Assembly (NCBI RefSeq): GCF_902459615.1
Contig: NZ_CABPSA010000008.1
Location: 248,001 to 312,000, forward strand
DNA from: Pandoraea commovens
GTDB taxonomy: Bacteria > Pseudomonadota > Gammaproteobacteria > Burkholderiales > Burkholderiaceae
Reading direction: 5' to 3'
Length of the DNA stretch: 64,000 bases
Below are positions 51,367-60,846 of the stretch, piece by piece (positions within the stretch are counted from its first letter, which is position 1; each line of letters begins with the position of its first letter). A program made the position numbers and the translations under genes. The notes under the pieces are model-generated. The model saw only the letters and a list, made by a program, of their open reading frames with translations, had not been told where the DNA came from and ran no database searches.

Positions 51367-52431
51367 TCAGAACGAGTGCGACACCCCGATGTAGGCACCC
51401 ATCTGGTTCTTGCCCGCAGGCGGATTGTCCAGCGAGTCGCTCGGAATTGCCGCTACCGAGAAGCTCTGGCCCGAGCTGTTCATCACGTACGCGATCGTGC
51501 CGTACAGGAAGGTACGTTTCGAGAGGTTGTAAGTGGTGCCCAGTTCGGCCATCGTGGCGTGCCCGAAGCCGCCTGCCACGTTGACGTGATAGACCGCCGC
51601 GTTTGCGGCCCACGCTGCCGTCGCCTGATACTTCACCCCGGCCCAGTAGTGGTCGGCGCGTGTGGCGAAGTTGGGGGCGGGTGCGTCCGGCGCGGACATG
51701 TGCGTGTAGCCCAGCGAGATCGTGAAGCGGTTCAGGAAGATATTCGCACCGGCGAAATATTCCCGCGAGGTAGCGAATATGTCGGTGAAGCGTCCGTTGG
51801 TGTCGCGAATTTCGTCATACAACGCGCGCAACTGGAACCGGTCGTGCGTGTACGTCAGCTGTGCGCCCATGCCACGGCCGTTGTTGAACTGCCCGGCGAT
51901 GTTGGAGAAGGCGTACTGACCGGCAATGTCGAACCCGCGCCAGTTCGGGCTTTGATAATTGACGGTATTGCTCGCCTGCGGCCAGTTACGTCCGCGTACC
52001 AGCGACGCCGACGAGAAGGCCTGCTGCTGGAACGGATCGAAGTCCCAGACACCGTTGCTGATGAACAGGTTGCGTCCGAGCGTCAACTGGCCCCACGAGC
52101 GGGAGTTGAAGCCGACCAGGGCACGGCGGTCGAAGATCGAACCCGAGCCGTTGTTGTTGTAGCCGTTCATCAACTGGAAGCCGCCTTCCAGATTGAATAC
52201 CGCATGCAATCCCTGTCCGAGATCTTCGTAGCCGCGCAGGCCGAACAGGCTCGTGCCGTAGTCGCCGCCCTGTGCGCTGAAGCGCGAGGTGGTGCCACCG
52301 TTGCCGTCCTGCAAGTTATTCATGAACTGAAAGCCGCCGTCGACGCGGCCATAGAGTTGCACGCTCGATTGCGCGTGCGCAAACGTACCGATGCCGCAAA
52401 GCAGGCTTGCTGCAATGAGCTTCTTCTTCAT
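51367..52431 (-). CDS. Gram-negative outer-membrane porin
   Basis: A 354-residue porin of the betaproteobacterial OmpC-like family. The signal peptide is MKKKLIAASLLCGIGTFAHA, then SSVQLYGRVDGGFQFMNN, the usual first strand; the terminus IGVSHSF ends in Phe. GGGGAGC precedes the ATG at 52431. It would form trimeric channels for small solutes. The loop sequences give no hint of a special substrate. Confidence 0.94.
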   Translation of the reverse strand: MKKKLIAASLLCGIGTFAHAQSSVQLYGRVDGGFQFMNNLQDGNGGTTSRFSAQGGDYGTSLFGLRGYEDLGQGLHAVFNLEGGFQLMNGYNNNGSGSIFDRRALVGFNSRSWGQLTLGRNLFISNGVWDFDPFQQQAFSSASLVRGRNWPQASNTVNYQSPNWRGFDIAGQYAFSNIAGQFNNGRGMGAQLTYTHDRFQLRALYDEIRDTNGRFTDIFATSREYFAGANIFLNRFTISLGYTHMSAPDAPAPNFATRADHYWAGVKYQATAAWAANAAVYHVNVAGGFGHATMAELGTTYNLSKRTFLYGTIAYVMNSSGQSFSVAAIPSDSLDNPPAGKNQMGAYIGVSHSF

Positions 52432-53025
52432 GATCTGCTCCCCAGGTTGCGTTTTGCCCCGCACCTTCTTTTGCGTGGTTATGCCCGTCGTCGTCGCGAC
52501 ACGCCCGCGCGGGGGCGTGCACAGACATCGGCGGAAAAGCCTGAAATTTCGTTACGAGTGACGAGAAATCGGCAAGCGGGGACGCCTGGGCAACGGGCGC
52601 CGCGTGGGGGAACGCGGCCGGTTGCGAGTGATGCCTGCACGTTCTGCATATCCATTTCGGACACTTCGAACAATTCGAACGTCACGCTCTGGCTTTCAGA
52701 GATCGTCGTCATGGCAGTCCACTGGCGTTGGGTCGGCGACAGCGCGATGCGCGCGCTGCCATGCGACCGGAGTGCGTGGCGGGAAGGGGCGTAACGATCC
52801 AGCTTGTGGGTCGATTAAGTTCGCATTACGTACGATTTCTCGACGCGATACAAACGCACCTTCGCCTGATTGGCTTCTTTATATCCGAATTCCTCCTGAT
52901 GCAACATAAGGGAAAGGCTTAGTTTTTCGACTGTTGCGCGCCAACAACCAGAAAGCGCCCGGCGTGACATTCCTGTGGCGAAAAGTCCCGTGGGGACGTT
53001 TCAGTCATCCGTTTTGGTCTGCGGC
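52432..53025. other. Gene-free region upstream of porin and downstream of LysR
   Basis: About 590 bp. Only weak small frames are present, and none has a ribosome binding site with family resemblance. It should hold the porin promoter, but I cannot point to clear -35/-10 boxes. Confidence 0.4.
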
Positions 53026-53964
53026 TCAGGCACGTCGGTCCGGCGCACCAAAGGCTTCCATCTTGCTGGCGAGGTGCGTGAGCAAGCGGTTGGCGGCACC
53101 GGACAAGCGTCGCCCGGCGCGCGTAATCAGATGCGCCTCGGCACTGTTGAGAATCGGATGGTCGATGGGCAGGGCGCGCAACACGCCAGCGTCGATTTCC
53201 TGCGAGACGGCAAAGGTCGGCAAGAACGTTGCGCCGAGACCGGCCCGCACGAAGTGCTTGAGCACAGAAATCGAGTTGGTCGTGACCGTTGGCACGAGCC
53301 GGTGCTTCTCCGACTGCTCGGCCAGTTCCATCAGTTGACGCGTGCCGTAGGCGCCGTGCATGAGCGCGAGCGGCACATCGTAGAGCGCGTCGAGTGTGAG
53401 CGTGCCGAGCTTGTCCGCCTTCGCGATCAGGGGCGAGCCGGGGGCGACGATCGCGTGCACCGGTTGCGCCAACTGGGCGCGAGAGACGATCTTGGGCTCG
53501 GCGGGCGGGTTGTAGACGAGTCCGATGTCCGCATCGTCTTCCGCCACGAGCCGCATCACTTCGTTCGTCCCTGCGAGATCGAGCGTGAGGGTGATGTCGG
53601 GATAGCGCTTGCAGAAGAATTGCAGCGGCGCCCCCATCAGATCGCTGACGAAGCCCTCGCCGACGGCCAGCCGGATATGGCCGCGCCGCAGTCCGCGCAC
53701 TTCCTGAAGCTTGGCGAGCAAGTCCTCCTGGTGCGCGCGCTGCTCGCGGTAGTACTCCATGAGCAAACGGCCAGCCTGCGTCAGGTGGACCCCGCGCTTG
53801 TGACGTTCGATGAGCGGTAGCGCCAATTCGGCCTCCAGCAAGGCGATCTGGCGGCTGACGGCGGACGGGGCGATGTCGAGTCTGTCGGCGGCGGCGCGCA
53901 CCGTGCCGCACTGGACGGCTTCGAACAGATACGACAGACGGCTTTCGTTGATGGCGGGTGTCAT
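53026..53964 (-). CDS. LysR-family transcriptional regulator
   Basis: A 312-residue LysR protein with HTH at residues 8-65 (LSYLFEAVQCGTVRAAADRLDIAPSAVSRQIALLE). It is divergent from the VOC-dehydrogenase-aldehyde dehydrogenase set and probably regulates it. The effector is probably an intermediate of that pathway. Confidence 0.92.
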   Translation of the reverse strand: MTPAINESRLSYLFEAVQCGTVRAAADRLDIAPSAVSRQIALLEAELALPLIERHKRGVHLTQAGRLLMEYYREQRAHQEDLLAKLQEVRGLRRGHIRLAVGEGFVSDLMGAPLQFFCKRYPDITLTLDLAGTNEVMRLVAEDDADIGLVYNPPAEPKIVSRAQLAQPVHAIVAPGSPLIAKADKLGTLTLDALYDVPLALMHGAYGTRQLMELAEQSEKHRLVPTVTTNSISVLKHFVRAGLGATFLPTFAVSQEIDAGVLRALPIDHPILNSAEAHLITRAGRRLSGAANRLLTHLASKMEAFGAPDRRA

Positions 53965-53974
53965 GCCCTAAAGA

Positions 53975-53998
53975 CTAATAATTAGAACAAAAATGTTC
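53975..53998. promoter_or_regulatory. Two adjacent dyads between LysR and VOC genes
   Basis: CTAAT-A-ATTAG (53975-53985) abuts GAACA-AAAA-TGTTC (53985-53998), both perfect. They lie just before the LysR start codon, as expected for an autoregulatory and activating LysR site. Confidence 0.6.
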
Positions 53999-54137
53999 AA
54001 GCGTTGTCATTGAGCGTCATTTTTTTTCAATCCACACTGCGAAGCATGCGGATCGGCCCCGACGCCGTGCAACGAACCCAGGCGAGGCCCGGTGTCGGCG
54101 GTCCGATTCCGCGCCACTCACCCCTCGGAGGCACCCG

Positions 54138-55046
54138 ATGAGCCTGACGATTCCACCGCGCAATTCGCGATTCGGCATCGATCATCCGCTGGTGACGGTC
54201 CATGACCATCCGCGGCGGCTGGCGCATTACGAGCGCATGGGATTTGCCCCGTCGCCGGTCTCGTATCACCCGTGGGGCACGGTCACGTCGCTGATGATGT
54301 TCGGCGACAACTTCATCGAACTGATCGGCGTGGACGACGCGAGCAAGTTCGGCACGAACGCCGTTGGCGACTTCTGCTTCGGACGCTATCTCTGCAGCTT
54401 CCTCGCCCGCGAAGAGGGCGTCTCCCTGGTTGCACTGCACAGTAAGGACGCTCGCGCCGACCATACCCGCCTCACGCAGGCCGGGCTGGAGACGCAGGGC
54501 ATCATCGATTTTCGCCGCGCGATGCGCAAACCCGATGGCGCGCCCGACGAGGCCGTGGTGGCGCTGGGCCTGTTCATCGACGACGCGCTCGGTGACGCTT
54601 CCAATTTCATCTGCCACCAGCATCGCCCCGAGCTGATCTGGGTGCCCGAGTGGCAGAACCACGCGAACGGTGTCACCGGCATCGTCGGTATTACGTACGT
54701 GACGCCCGACACGGTGTCGTTGCGCACGCTCGCCACACGCTGGCAGCGCATGTACGGTGCGCGCCACGTCGATTTGTACGACGGCGGCGCAGTGGCCGAC
54801 ACGGGGTGCGGGCACTTGCGGGCGATGTCGCCGCAGCGCGCCGAAGCGCGTTATGCCGCCGTAGGCCTGCCGATGGCGCAGGGCGTACGCACGCACGCCG
54901 TGGCGATCACGCTGCTCACGCCGGATCTGGCGCACGTCGAGGCGTTGTGGCGGGAGAACGGCGTGCCCTATGGCTATAACGAGCATGGACTGGTAGTGGA
55001 GCCCGAATTCGCGGGCAATGTGGTGCTGGAGTTCGTCAATCACTAG
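54138..55046 (+). CDS. VOC (glyoxalase-like) family protein
   Basis: A 302-residue protein with a Glyoxalase_3-like layout: an N-terminal metal-fold start (RFGIDHPLVTVHD), NFIELIG as the first ligand block, and a second repeat ending NVVLEFVNH. The family covers metal-dependent dioxygenases, isomerases and lyases, so the reaction is open. GGAGG lies before the ATG at 54138. First gene of the divergent catabolic set. Confidence 0.8.
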   Translation: MSLTIPPRNSRFGIDHPLVTVHDHPRRLAHYERMGFAPSPVSYHPWGTVTSLMMFGDNFIELIGVDDASKFGTNAVGDFCFGRYLCSFLAREEGVSLVALHSKDARADHTRLTQAGLETQGIIDFRRAMRKPDGAPDEAVVALGLFIDDALGDASNFICHQHRPELIWVPEWQNHANGVTGIVGITYVTPDTVSLRTLATRWQRMYGARHVDLYDGGAVADTGCGHLRAMSPQRAEARYAAVGLPMAQGVRTHAVAITLLTPDLAHVEALWRENGVPYGYNEHGLVVEPEFAGNVVLEFVNH

Positions 55047-55179
55047 CGCCCGCCGCAAAACGCATCAACACATAACGATCCCCTGAATTTACTCACCGAC
55101 CGGATGTCACGGGCGGTGTCGAGCAACGCGGCGTCGCCCGTGGGGGCGGCGTCATCTTCGCAGTCAAATTGGAGTCAAC

Positions 55180-56061
55180 ATGAAAATCATCGGAGTGGTC
55201 GGACTGGGCAATATGGGACGCGGCATGGCGCTGTCGTTGCAGCGCGGCGGTTTCACGGTGCTTGGGTTCGATCCGTCGCCGGCCGCCGGTGCCGCGCTGG
55301 CGCAGGCCGGTATCGGTCTGCGCGCGTCGGTCGCCGAACTGGCTCGCGAAGCCGACGCCCTCGTGCTGTCGCTGCCGACGTCGCAAGTCGTCGAGGCCGT
55401 GGTGAACGGCGCGGACGGCATCGCCGCGAACGGGCGTGAAGGTCTGGTCGTGGTCGACACGTCGACGGCCGATCCGGAAAGCACCCGCGCGCTGGCCGTG
55501 ACGCTGCGCGAAAAAGGCATTGCCCTGGTCGACGCGCCGGTCTCCGGTGGCCCGAAGGGCGCGCTGAACGGCGCACTCACGATGGTGCTGGGCGGCTCGG
55601 CCGAAGACGTCGCCCGCATCGAGCCGGTGCTCGCCGCCATGTCGGCCAAGCGCGTGCACATCGGTGACGTGGGTGCCGGTCACGTGACCAAACTGATCAA
55701 CAACCTGATGTGCGCCGCCCACCTCGTGGTGGCCGGTGAAGCGATGCGTCTGGCGAAAGCTGCTGGCGTTGCCCCGGAGCAAGTGCTCGAAGGCCTGAAC
55801 GCCGGGTCGGGCCGCAGTGGCATCACGCAAACCAACTATCCGACGTGGATCCTGAACGACGCCTTCGACTCCGGCTTCACGATGAAGCTCATGCGCAAGG
55901 ACGTGCGTCTGGCCATGGCGCTGGCCGAGCAGACGGGCACGCTCGCCACGGGCCCGCTGTCGGCGGAAGTCGGACGCCTGTGGGCCGCGAGCGCCGCGAC
56001 CGTGGGCGACGACGAGGACTTCAACCGCATCGTGCAATTCATCGAGCCGGGCCGCGCCTGA
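55180..56061 (+). CDS. Beta-hydroxyacid dehydrogenase (3-hydroxyisobutyrate dehydrogenase-like)
   Basis: A 293-residue NAD(P)-dependent dehydrogenase. The Rossmann start is IGVVGLGNMGRGMA; DAPVSGGPKGALNGAL is the substrate-binding block, and the catalytic lysine is in GHVTKLINNLM. The family oxidises 3-hydroxyacids such as 3-hydroxyisobutyrate, tartronate semialdehyde (reverse) or threonate. The adjacent aldehyde dehydrogenase would take a semialdehyde onward. Specificity is not resolved. Confidence 0.88.
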   Translation: MKIIGVVGLGNMGRGMALSLQRGGFTVLGFDPSPAAGAALAQAGIGLRASVAELAREADALVLSLPTSQVVEAVVNGADGIAANGREGLVVVDTSTADPESTRALAVTLREKGIALVDAPVSGGPKGALNGALTMVLGGSAEDVARIEPVLAAMSAKRVHIGDVGAGHVTKLINNLMCAAHLVVAGEAMRLAKAAGVAPEQVLEGLNAGSGRSGITQTNYPTWILNDAFDSGFTMKLMRKDVRLAMALAEQTGTLATGPLSAEVGRLWAASAATVGDDEDFNRIVQFIEPGRA

Positions 56062-56160
56062 GCGCCGCGCACCTGCATCGATGCTTTACGACGTACCTCT
56101 CTGATTTTTTGTTTTGACGACACGATGCGCACCTGAGTGCGCATCGCACGGAGCTTTCTC

Positions 56161-57675
56161 ATGGCAGACCAACAAGCCACCGCTTTGCTCGGCGCATTCG
56201 CCAAGTTTTTCCCCAACGCCACCACCATCGGCTCGTTCGTCAATGGCGAACTGGTTGAAGGCTCGGGTGAGTCGAACATCGACATCGTGAACCCGGCCAC
56301 CGGCCAGACCGTGCTGACCTATCGCGATGCGGGTGCCGCCGTCGTGGCGCAAGCCGCCGATGCCGCGCAAGCTGCACAAAAGACCTGGTGGGCGCTCACG
56401 CACGCCGCGCGCGGTCGTGTGATGCAAGCCGTCGGTGCGAAGATTCGCGAAAACGCCGAAGCGCTTGCCCAGCTCGAGTCCATCGGCGCAGGCAAGCCGA
56501 TCCGCGATTGCCGTGGTGAAGTCGGCAAGGTGGCGGAGATGTTCGAGTACTACGCTGGCTGGACGGACAAGTTCTTCGGCGATGTCATTCCCGTGCCGAG
56601 CACCCACCTGAACTACACGCGTCGCGAAGCCATGGGCGTGGTGCTGCAAATCACGCCGTGGAACGCGCCGGTCTTCACGTGCGGCTGGCAACTGGCCCCG
56701 GCGATCGCCATGGGCAACGGCGTGTTGCTCAAGCCGTCGGAACTCACGCCGGCCAGCTCGCTGGTCGTTGCCGCCCTTGCCGAGCAGGCCGGTGTGCCGC
56801 GCGGTCTCATCAATGTGCTCGCCGGCTTCGGCCATACGACGGGCCAAGCTGCGATTTCGCATCCGGTCGTCAAGAAGGTCGTGTTCGTCGGCTCGCCCGC
56901 CACGGGCAGCAAGATCGCCACGGCCGCTGCGCAACGTCTGTTGCCGAGCGTGCTGGAACTGGGCGGCAAGTCGGCCAACATCGTGTTCGACGACGCCGAC
57001 CTCAAGCGTGCCTGTCTCGGTGCGCAGGCCGCCATCTTCTCGAGCGCGGGTCAGAGCTGTGTGGCCGGTTCGCGTCTGCTGGTGCAGCGCGGCGTGTACG
57101 ACCAGATGATCGACATGCTCGCGCGTGGCGCGGAAAAGATTCGCGTGGGCGAGCCGATGGACGACACCACCGAAGTCGGTCCGATCTGCAACCGCACGCA
57201 GTATCAGCACGTCATGAACATGATCGACGCGGGCGTCGAAGGCGGCGCGCGTCTGGCCGCCGGTTCGCAGCAACGCAGCGACGGCGGCTTCTTCGTGCGC
57301 CCGACCGTGCTGGCCGATGCCAATAACGCGATGGGCGTGGCCCGCACCGAAATCTTCGGCCCGGTGGTCGTCGCGATTCCGTTCGACACGGAAGAAGAAG
57401 CGCTGGCGATTGCGAACGACAGCGAGTTCGGTCTGGCCGGTGCCGTCTGGACTCAGGACGTGGCCCGCGCGCACCGTGTGGCGTCGCAGGTCAACGCCGG
57501 TACGTTCTGGATCAACGGCTACAAGACCATCAACGTCGCCTCGCCGTTCGGCGGCTACGGCCACAGCGGTTATGGCCGTTCCAGCGGTGTGGAAGCGCTG
57601 TATGAGTACACGCAGACGAAGAGCGTCTGGGTCGAGACGGCTGCCAACCCGGCCACGCCGTTCGGCTACGTCTGA
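56161..57675 (+). CDS. NAD(P)-dependent aldehyde dehydrogenase
   Basis: A 504-residue aldehyde dehydrogenase. The catalytic residues are C300 (SSAGQSCVAGSR) and E266 (LELGGKSA); QITPWNAPVF is part of the cofactor fold. It oxidises an aldehyde to an acid. GGAGC lies before the ATG at 56161, 100 nt after the dehydrogenase gene, so the two probably act in sequence. Confidence 0.92.
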   Translation: MADQQATALLGAFAKFFPNATTIGSFVNGELVEGSGESNIDIVNPATGQTVLTYRDAGAAVVAQAADAAQAAQKTWWALTHAARGRVMQAVGAKIRENAEALAQLESIGAGKPIRDCRGEVGKVAEMFEYYAGWTDKFFGDVIPVPSTHLNYTRREAMGVVLQITPWNAPVFTCGWQLAPAIAMGNGVLLKPSELTPASSLVVAALAEQAGVPRGLINVLAGFGHTTGQAAISHPVVKKVVFVGSPATGSKIATAAAQRLLPSVLELGGKSANIVFDDADLKRACLGAQAAIFSSAGQSCVAGSRLLVQRGVYDQMIDMLARGAEKIRVGEPMDDTTEVGPICNRTQYQHVMNMIDAGVEGGARLAAGSQQRSDGGFFVRPTVLADANNAMGVARTEIFGPVVVAIPFDTEEEALAIANDSEFGLAGAVWTQDVARAHRVASQVNAGTFWINGYKTINVASPFGGYGHSGYGRSSGVEALYEYTQTKSVWVETAANPATPFGYV

Positions 57676-57938
57676 GCGTGACACCCCGGGTGGCCGGGGG
57701 CGAAAGCCCGCAGTCGCCCGGTGGGAATTGCTGTCATCGTGCGTTCAGTTGTCGGGAACGCGTGGCGATAGGGCAATAAATGGGTAGTGAGTTTGCCGGG
57801 CACCGGTCGTGAGACGTTGTCCGGCATGCGAGCGTTTCAGCCTGCGGGACAGGGGGCCGAAACGGTGTTTTTGACCGCGTATAATGCCGCCCTCGGGTGG
57901 TTCGGCGCGGGGGATTGATTACGCTGTTGCTGTCACTA
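57676..57938. other. Gene-free stretch before the second MITE-like element
   Basis: A GC-rich, hairpin-prone segment follows the aldehyde dehydrogenase stop (CCCGGGTGGCCGGGGGCG), which may end the transcript. No gene is supported. Confidence 0.35.
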
Positions 57939-58202
57939 GGGTCTGTTCACATTAATACGGGCTCGTGTTGCCCGGCCAAAGGGGCGAGCGCAAGGAATGA
58001 GCCGAAGCGAATGTCGGTAATATTCGCGAGGATCATGACGCCGCGATCGCCCCTTTGGGTGGACAACCCGAAGGGAACGTGCCCTACCGGCCGTCTGGCG
58101 GCGTTGCCCGCAGCTTGCTTGGGGCGACCAAGCAAGCTGCGAGCGCCTTGCCAGCCAGCCGGTAGAACACGTTCACGAGCCCGTATTAATGTGAACAGAC
58201 CC
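57939..58202 (-). mobile_element. MITE-like element, copy 2 (264 bp), inverted relative to copy 1
   Basis: The terminal inverted repeats are perfect over 29 bp, starting GGGTCTGTTCAC. TA flanks both ends (57937-57938, 58203-58204). The body matches copy 1 (27297-27563) on the opposite strand with scattered changes. A minus-strand small open frame (57947-58135) matches that in copy 1. It lies between the aldehyde dehydrogenase and DUF3100 genes. No transposase gene is inside. Confidence 0.85.
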
Positions 58203-58404
58203 TAAGGTATGCCAACATGGCGGGCGTTCAGCCGCCATGCCCCAAGAGTTCGCCGGTGTATCCCGTCAGGATCGGATCGACGGAGTGGACCGGACGGACG
58301 GCGTGCCGAACTTCCTTAACTACCGAAATGGTGGCCGACCCGCCGAATAGCTCGACGGCGCACGGCATCGGACCGGCTCAATAGCAAGTGCAGTGGAGAC
58401 CCAG

Positions 58405-59772
58405 ATGGCAGTCATGGAACAAAAAGCGGCCAAGCCGCAGGGAGGCGCCTTCAGCGATGGCGTGCGCCTGTATGTTTGGGCAATCGTGATCCTGGTGGTC
58501 GCGGAGCTGATCGGTGCGATCAGCATCAATGCCGGTCACGGCAAGATCGTGTTGTTGCCGATGGTCTGGGCCTTGTTGCTCGGCGCGGCATTGGGCCTGT
58601 CGCAGGCGCGCTTGCCGCGTTTCGCACAGATCGACTTGTCGATGCAGCACAAGGCAGCCGCCATTCTGCAACCGGCGCTGCTGCTGTTCGTGGCAAAGCT
58701 CGGCCTGCTCGTGGGCGGCTCGCTGCCCAAGCTCGTGGCCGCCGGCTGGGCGCTGGTGTTCCAGGAGTTCGGCCACTTCGTCGGCACGATCATTCTGGGC
58801 CTGCCGGTCGCACTGATGCTTGGCATCAAGCGCGAAGCCATTGGCGCGACCTTCTCGGTCGGCCGTGAGCCGAGCCTCGCGATCATCGGCGAAAAGTACG
58901 GTTTCGATTCGCCGGAAGGCCGTGGCGTGCTGGCCGAGTACCTGACGGGCACCATCTTCGGTGCAGTGTTCATCTCGCTGTTCGCGGGCTTCGTCGCCAG
59001 CCTGAACCTGTTCCATCCGCACTCGCTCGCCATGGGCGCCGGTGTGGGCTCGGGTTCGATGATGGCCGCTGCTGCGGGTGCGATTGCCGCACAGCAGACG
59101 CCGGAAGTCGCCAAGGAAGTCGCCACGTTCGCCGCTGCGTCGAACCTGATCACGACGACCATCGGCACGTACTTCACGCTGTTCATCTCGCTGCCGCTCG
59201 CCGTGTGGGGCTACCGCGTGATGGAGCCGGTGCTGGGCCGCATGAGCAAGCGTGGCCGTGCCAACGCCGAAGCCGCTGCCGTGGCCGACGCCGAAGCCGC
59301 CAAGGAACTCAAGGAAGCCAGCAAGGCGCACACCGTCGAGATGAACTTCGGCGCACGTCTGTTCGCATGGTTCTTCTCGGGCGCCCTTGCGCTGGTCGGC
59401 AACAGCATGGCCTTCAAGACGCCGTTCCTCGACGGCGTGCCGGGCATGCTGATCATCATCGGTGCCGTGCTTGTGGGTGAAGCGCTGTACTTCGTCACGC
59501 GCCGCAAGGTGCCGGCCGTGTGCTGGGTGTCGCTGATCGCGATGTTCCTGACGTCGCCGGCCTTCCCGTTCGCGCCAGTCGTCGAGCAGTTCACGGGCAA
59601 GATCAACTTCCTGTCGCTGGTCACGCCGATGCTGACTTACGCCGGTCTGTCGGTTGCCAAGGACGTGCCCGCCTTCCGTCGTCTGGGCTGGCGCATCGTG
59701 GTTGTGTCGTTCCTCGCGAACGCCGGTACGTTCCTTGGTGCCGCGATCATCGCCGAATTCTTCCACGTGTAA
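58405..59772 (+). CDS. DUF3100 family inner-membrane protein
   Basis: A 455-residue membrane protein with about 10-12 hydrophobic segments and a charged cytoplasmic loop of Ala/Glu/Lys (NAEAAAVADAEAAKELKEASK). Conserved blocks such as GREPSLAIIGEKYGFDSPEGRG and [19 protein letters not shown] fit DUF3100, a transporter-like family. GGAG lies 6 nt before the ATG at 58405, after an in-frame GTG at 58393. Function unknown. Confidence 0.82.
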   Translation: MAVMEQKAAKPQGGAFSDGVRLYVWAIVILVVAELIGAISINAGHGKIVLLPMVWALLLGAALGLSQARLPRFAQIDLSMQHKAAAILQPALLLFVAKLGLLVGGSLPKLVAAGWALVFQEFGHFVGTIILGLPVALMLGIKREAIGATFSVGREPSLAIIGEKYGFDSPEGRGVLAEYLTGTIFGAVFISLFAGFVASLNLFHPHSLAMGAGVGSGSMMAAAAGAIAAQQTPEVAKEVATFAAASNLITTTIGTYFTLFISLPLAVWGYRVMEPVLGRMSKRGRANAEAAAVADAEAAKELKEASKAHTVEMNFGARLFAWFFSGALALVGNSMAFKTPFLDGVPGMLIIIGAVLVGEALYFVTRRKVPAVCWVSLIAMFLTSPAFPFAPVVEQFTGKINFLSLVTPMLTYAGLSVAKDVPAFRRLGWRIVVVSFLANAGTFLGAAIIAEFFHV

Positions 59773-59853
59773 TGCCTGATGGCGAACGCGCGACGGTGAC
59801 AGGTCGCGCTTTCGCAGGCAGTCGGAAGACGCAATAGCTGGAATGCTGGAAAG

Positions 59854-59897
59854 CGAAGGGCCGGGTCCTGCGGTATGCAGGCCCGGCCCTTCGTGTT
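59854..59897. terminator. Terminator between DUF3100 gene and EF-hand gene
   Basis: CGAAGGGCCGGG... pairs with ...CCCGGCCCTTCG in a long stem (59854-59893), followed by GTGTTTTA on the plus strand. Confidence 0.82.
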
Positions 59898-59913
59898 TTA
59901 AGGCGGAGGCAAA

Positions 59914-60486
59914 TCATGGCTTCGTCGTAGCGGCGTCAGCCTGCGCCCGGTCGTGATAGTAGCGACGGAAGAAGCTGCGGATTTCCGCGGCCGAGAGCTT
60001 GCCGTCGCGATTGACGTCGATCTCGTCGAAATGCTGGTACAGGAACGGCTCCGAGGCGGCGGCTTCGTCGCGGCTCAGATAACCGTCGCCATCCTTGTCG
60101 GCCGCCTTGAAATAGCGCTCGAACGTGGCGCGACGTGCCTGCAACTGGCTGCGTTGATACGCGGCCCATTCGTTGCGGTCGATCTTGCCGTCGTGATTGG
60201 TATCGATGGCGTCGAACGAACGCTGCAGGTACAGGCCGAGTGCGGCGTTCTGATCGGCGGCGTCGCCGTAGTCCGGGCCTGCCGTGGGCGGTGGCGGCGG
60301 ATTCGGCGTGGTCGGCACGACACCGTTGACGGGCGGCATGCCCGACTGTGCGAAGCTCGGCATCGCGGCCAGCGACAGGGCGGCCACGCCCGCACAAACG
60401 GTCACGACAGCGAGGGTCCGGCGGCCGAGGCGTCGTGTCTTGAGCGTGCTAAGCGTACGCTGGCGAAGGGTGTCCTGGGAGTTCAT
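59914..60486 (-). CDS. Exported EF-hand calcium-binding protein
   Basis: A 190-residue protein with an N-terminal Sec signal (VVTVCAGVAALSLAAMPSFAQ). A Pro-rich spacer leads to three EF-hand loops: DTNHDGKIDRNEW, DKDGDGYLSRDEA and DVNRDGKLSAAEI, each with the expected acidic positions for Ca2+. Probably periplasmic. AAGGAG precedes the ATG at 60486. Confidence 0.88.
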   Translation of the reverse strand: MNSQDTLRQRTLSTLKTRRLGRRTLAVVTVCAGVAALSLAAMPSFAQSGMPPVNGVVPTTPNPPPPPTAGPDYGDAADQNAALGLYLQRSFDAIDTNHDGKIDRNEWAAYQRSQLQARRATFERYFKAADKDGDGYLSRDEAAASEPFLYQHFDEIDVNRDGKLSAAEIRSFFRRYYHDRAQADAATTKP

Positions 60487-60579
60487 AGCTCGCTTCTCCT
60501 TATTGCATCGTCAGTTGAGCGGGGGCCGTGCATCGCCCCTTAATGACAGCAGTCGGCTGCCGTCGGCCTTCGGCATGGA

Positions 60580-60846
60580 TCAGCGACGACGGCGATCGTC
60601 CGTGATGACATTACCGATCACGCCGCCGACGACGGCGCCGCCCACGGTCGTGCCGAGGTCACCGCCGGAGATGAGGGCGCCGCCCAGTGCGCCGACGCCA
60701 GCGCCGACTGCGGTATTACGCGATTCGCGCGGGGTCATCCCGCCGCAACCGGCCAGCGTGCCGATGAGCGCAGCGCCCACGAGGATCGGGGCGACCGAGC
60801 GCGAAAGACGTGAGATTTGCGAGATCCGTCGTTGTGTGGTTTTCAT
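60580..60846 (-). CDS. Glycine-zipper lipoprotein (OsmB/YMGG-like)
   Basis: An 88-residue protein. The lipobox is LIGTLAGCGG, and the rest is glycine-zipper-like repeats (GAGVGALGGALISGGDLG, VGGAVVGGVIGNVI), ending in Arg-rich DDRRRR. The start at 60846 has AAGGAG; a longer open frame upstream is not coding. The family includes osmotically induced envelope lipoproteins. Confidence 0.87.
   Translation of the reverse strand: MKTTQRRISQISRLSRSVAPILVGAALIGTLAGCGGMTPRESRNTAVGAGVGALGGALISGGDLGTTVGGAVVGGVIGNVITDDRRRR

Noticed and set aside
52479-52712. 77-codon minus-strand frame upstream of the porin
   Set aside because: Weak ribosome binding site, Arg-rich random-looking second half and no family resemblance.
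27297-58202. Composite transposon bounded by the two MITE-like copies
   Set aside because: No transposase lies in either copy or between them, and core genes such as glyA and nrdR are inside.
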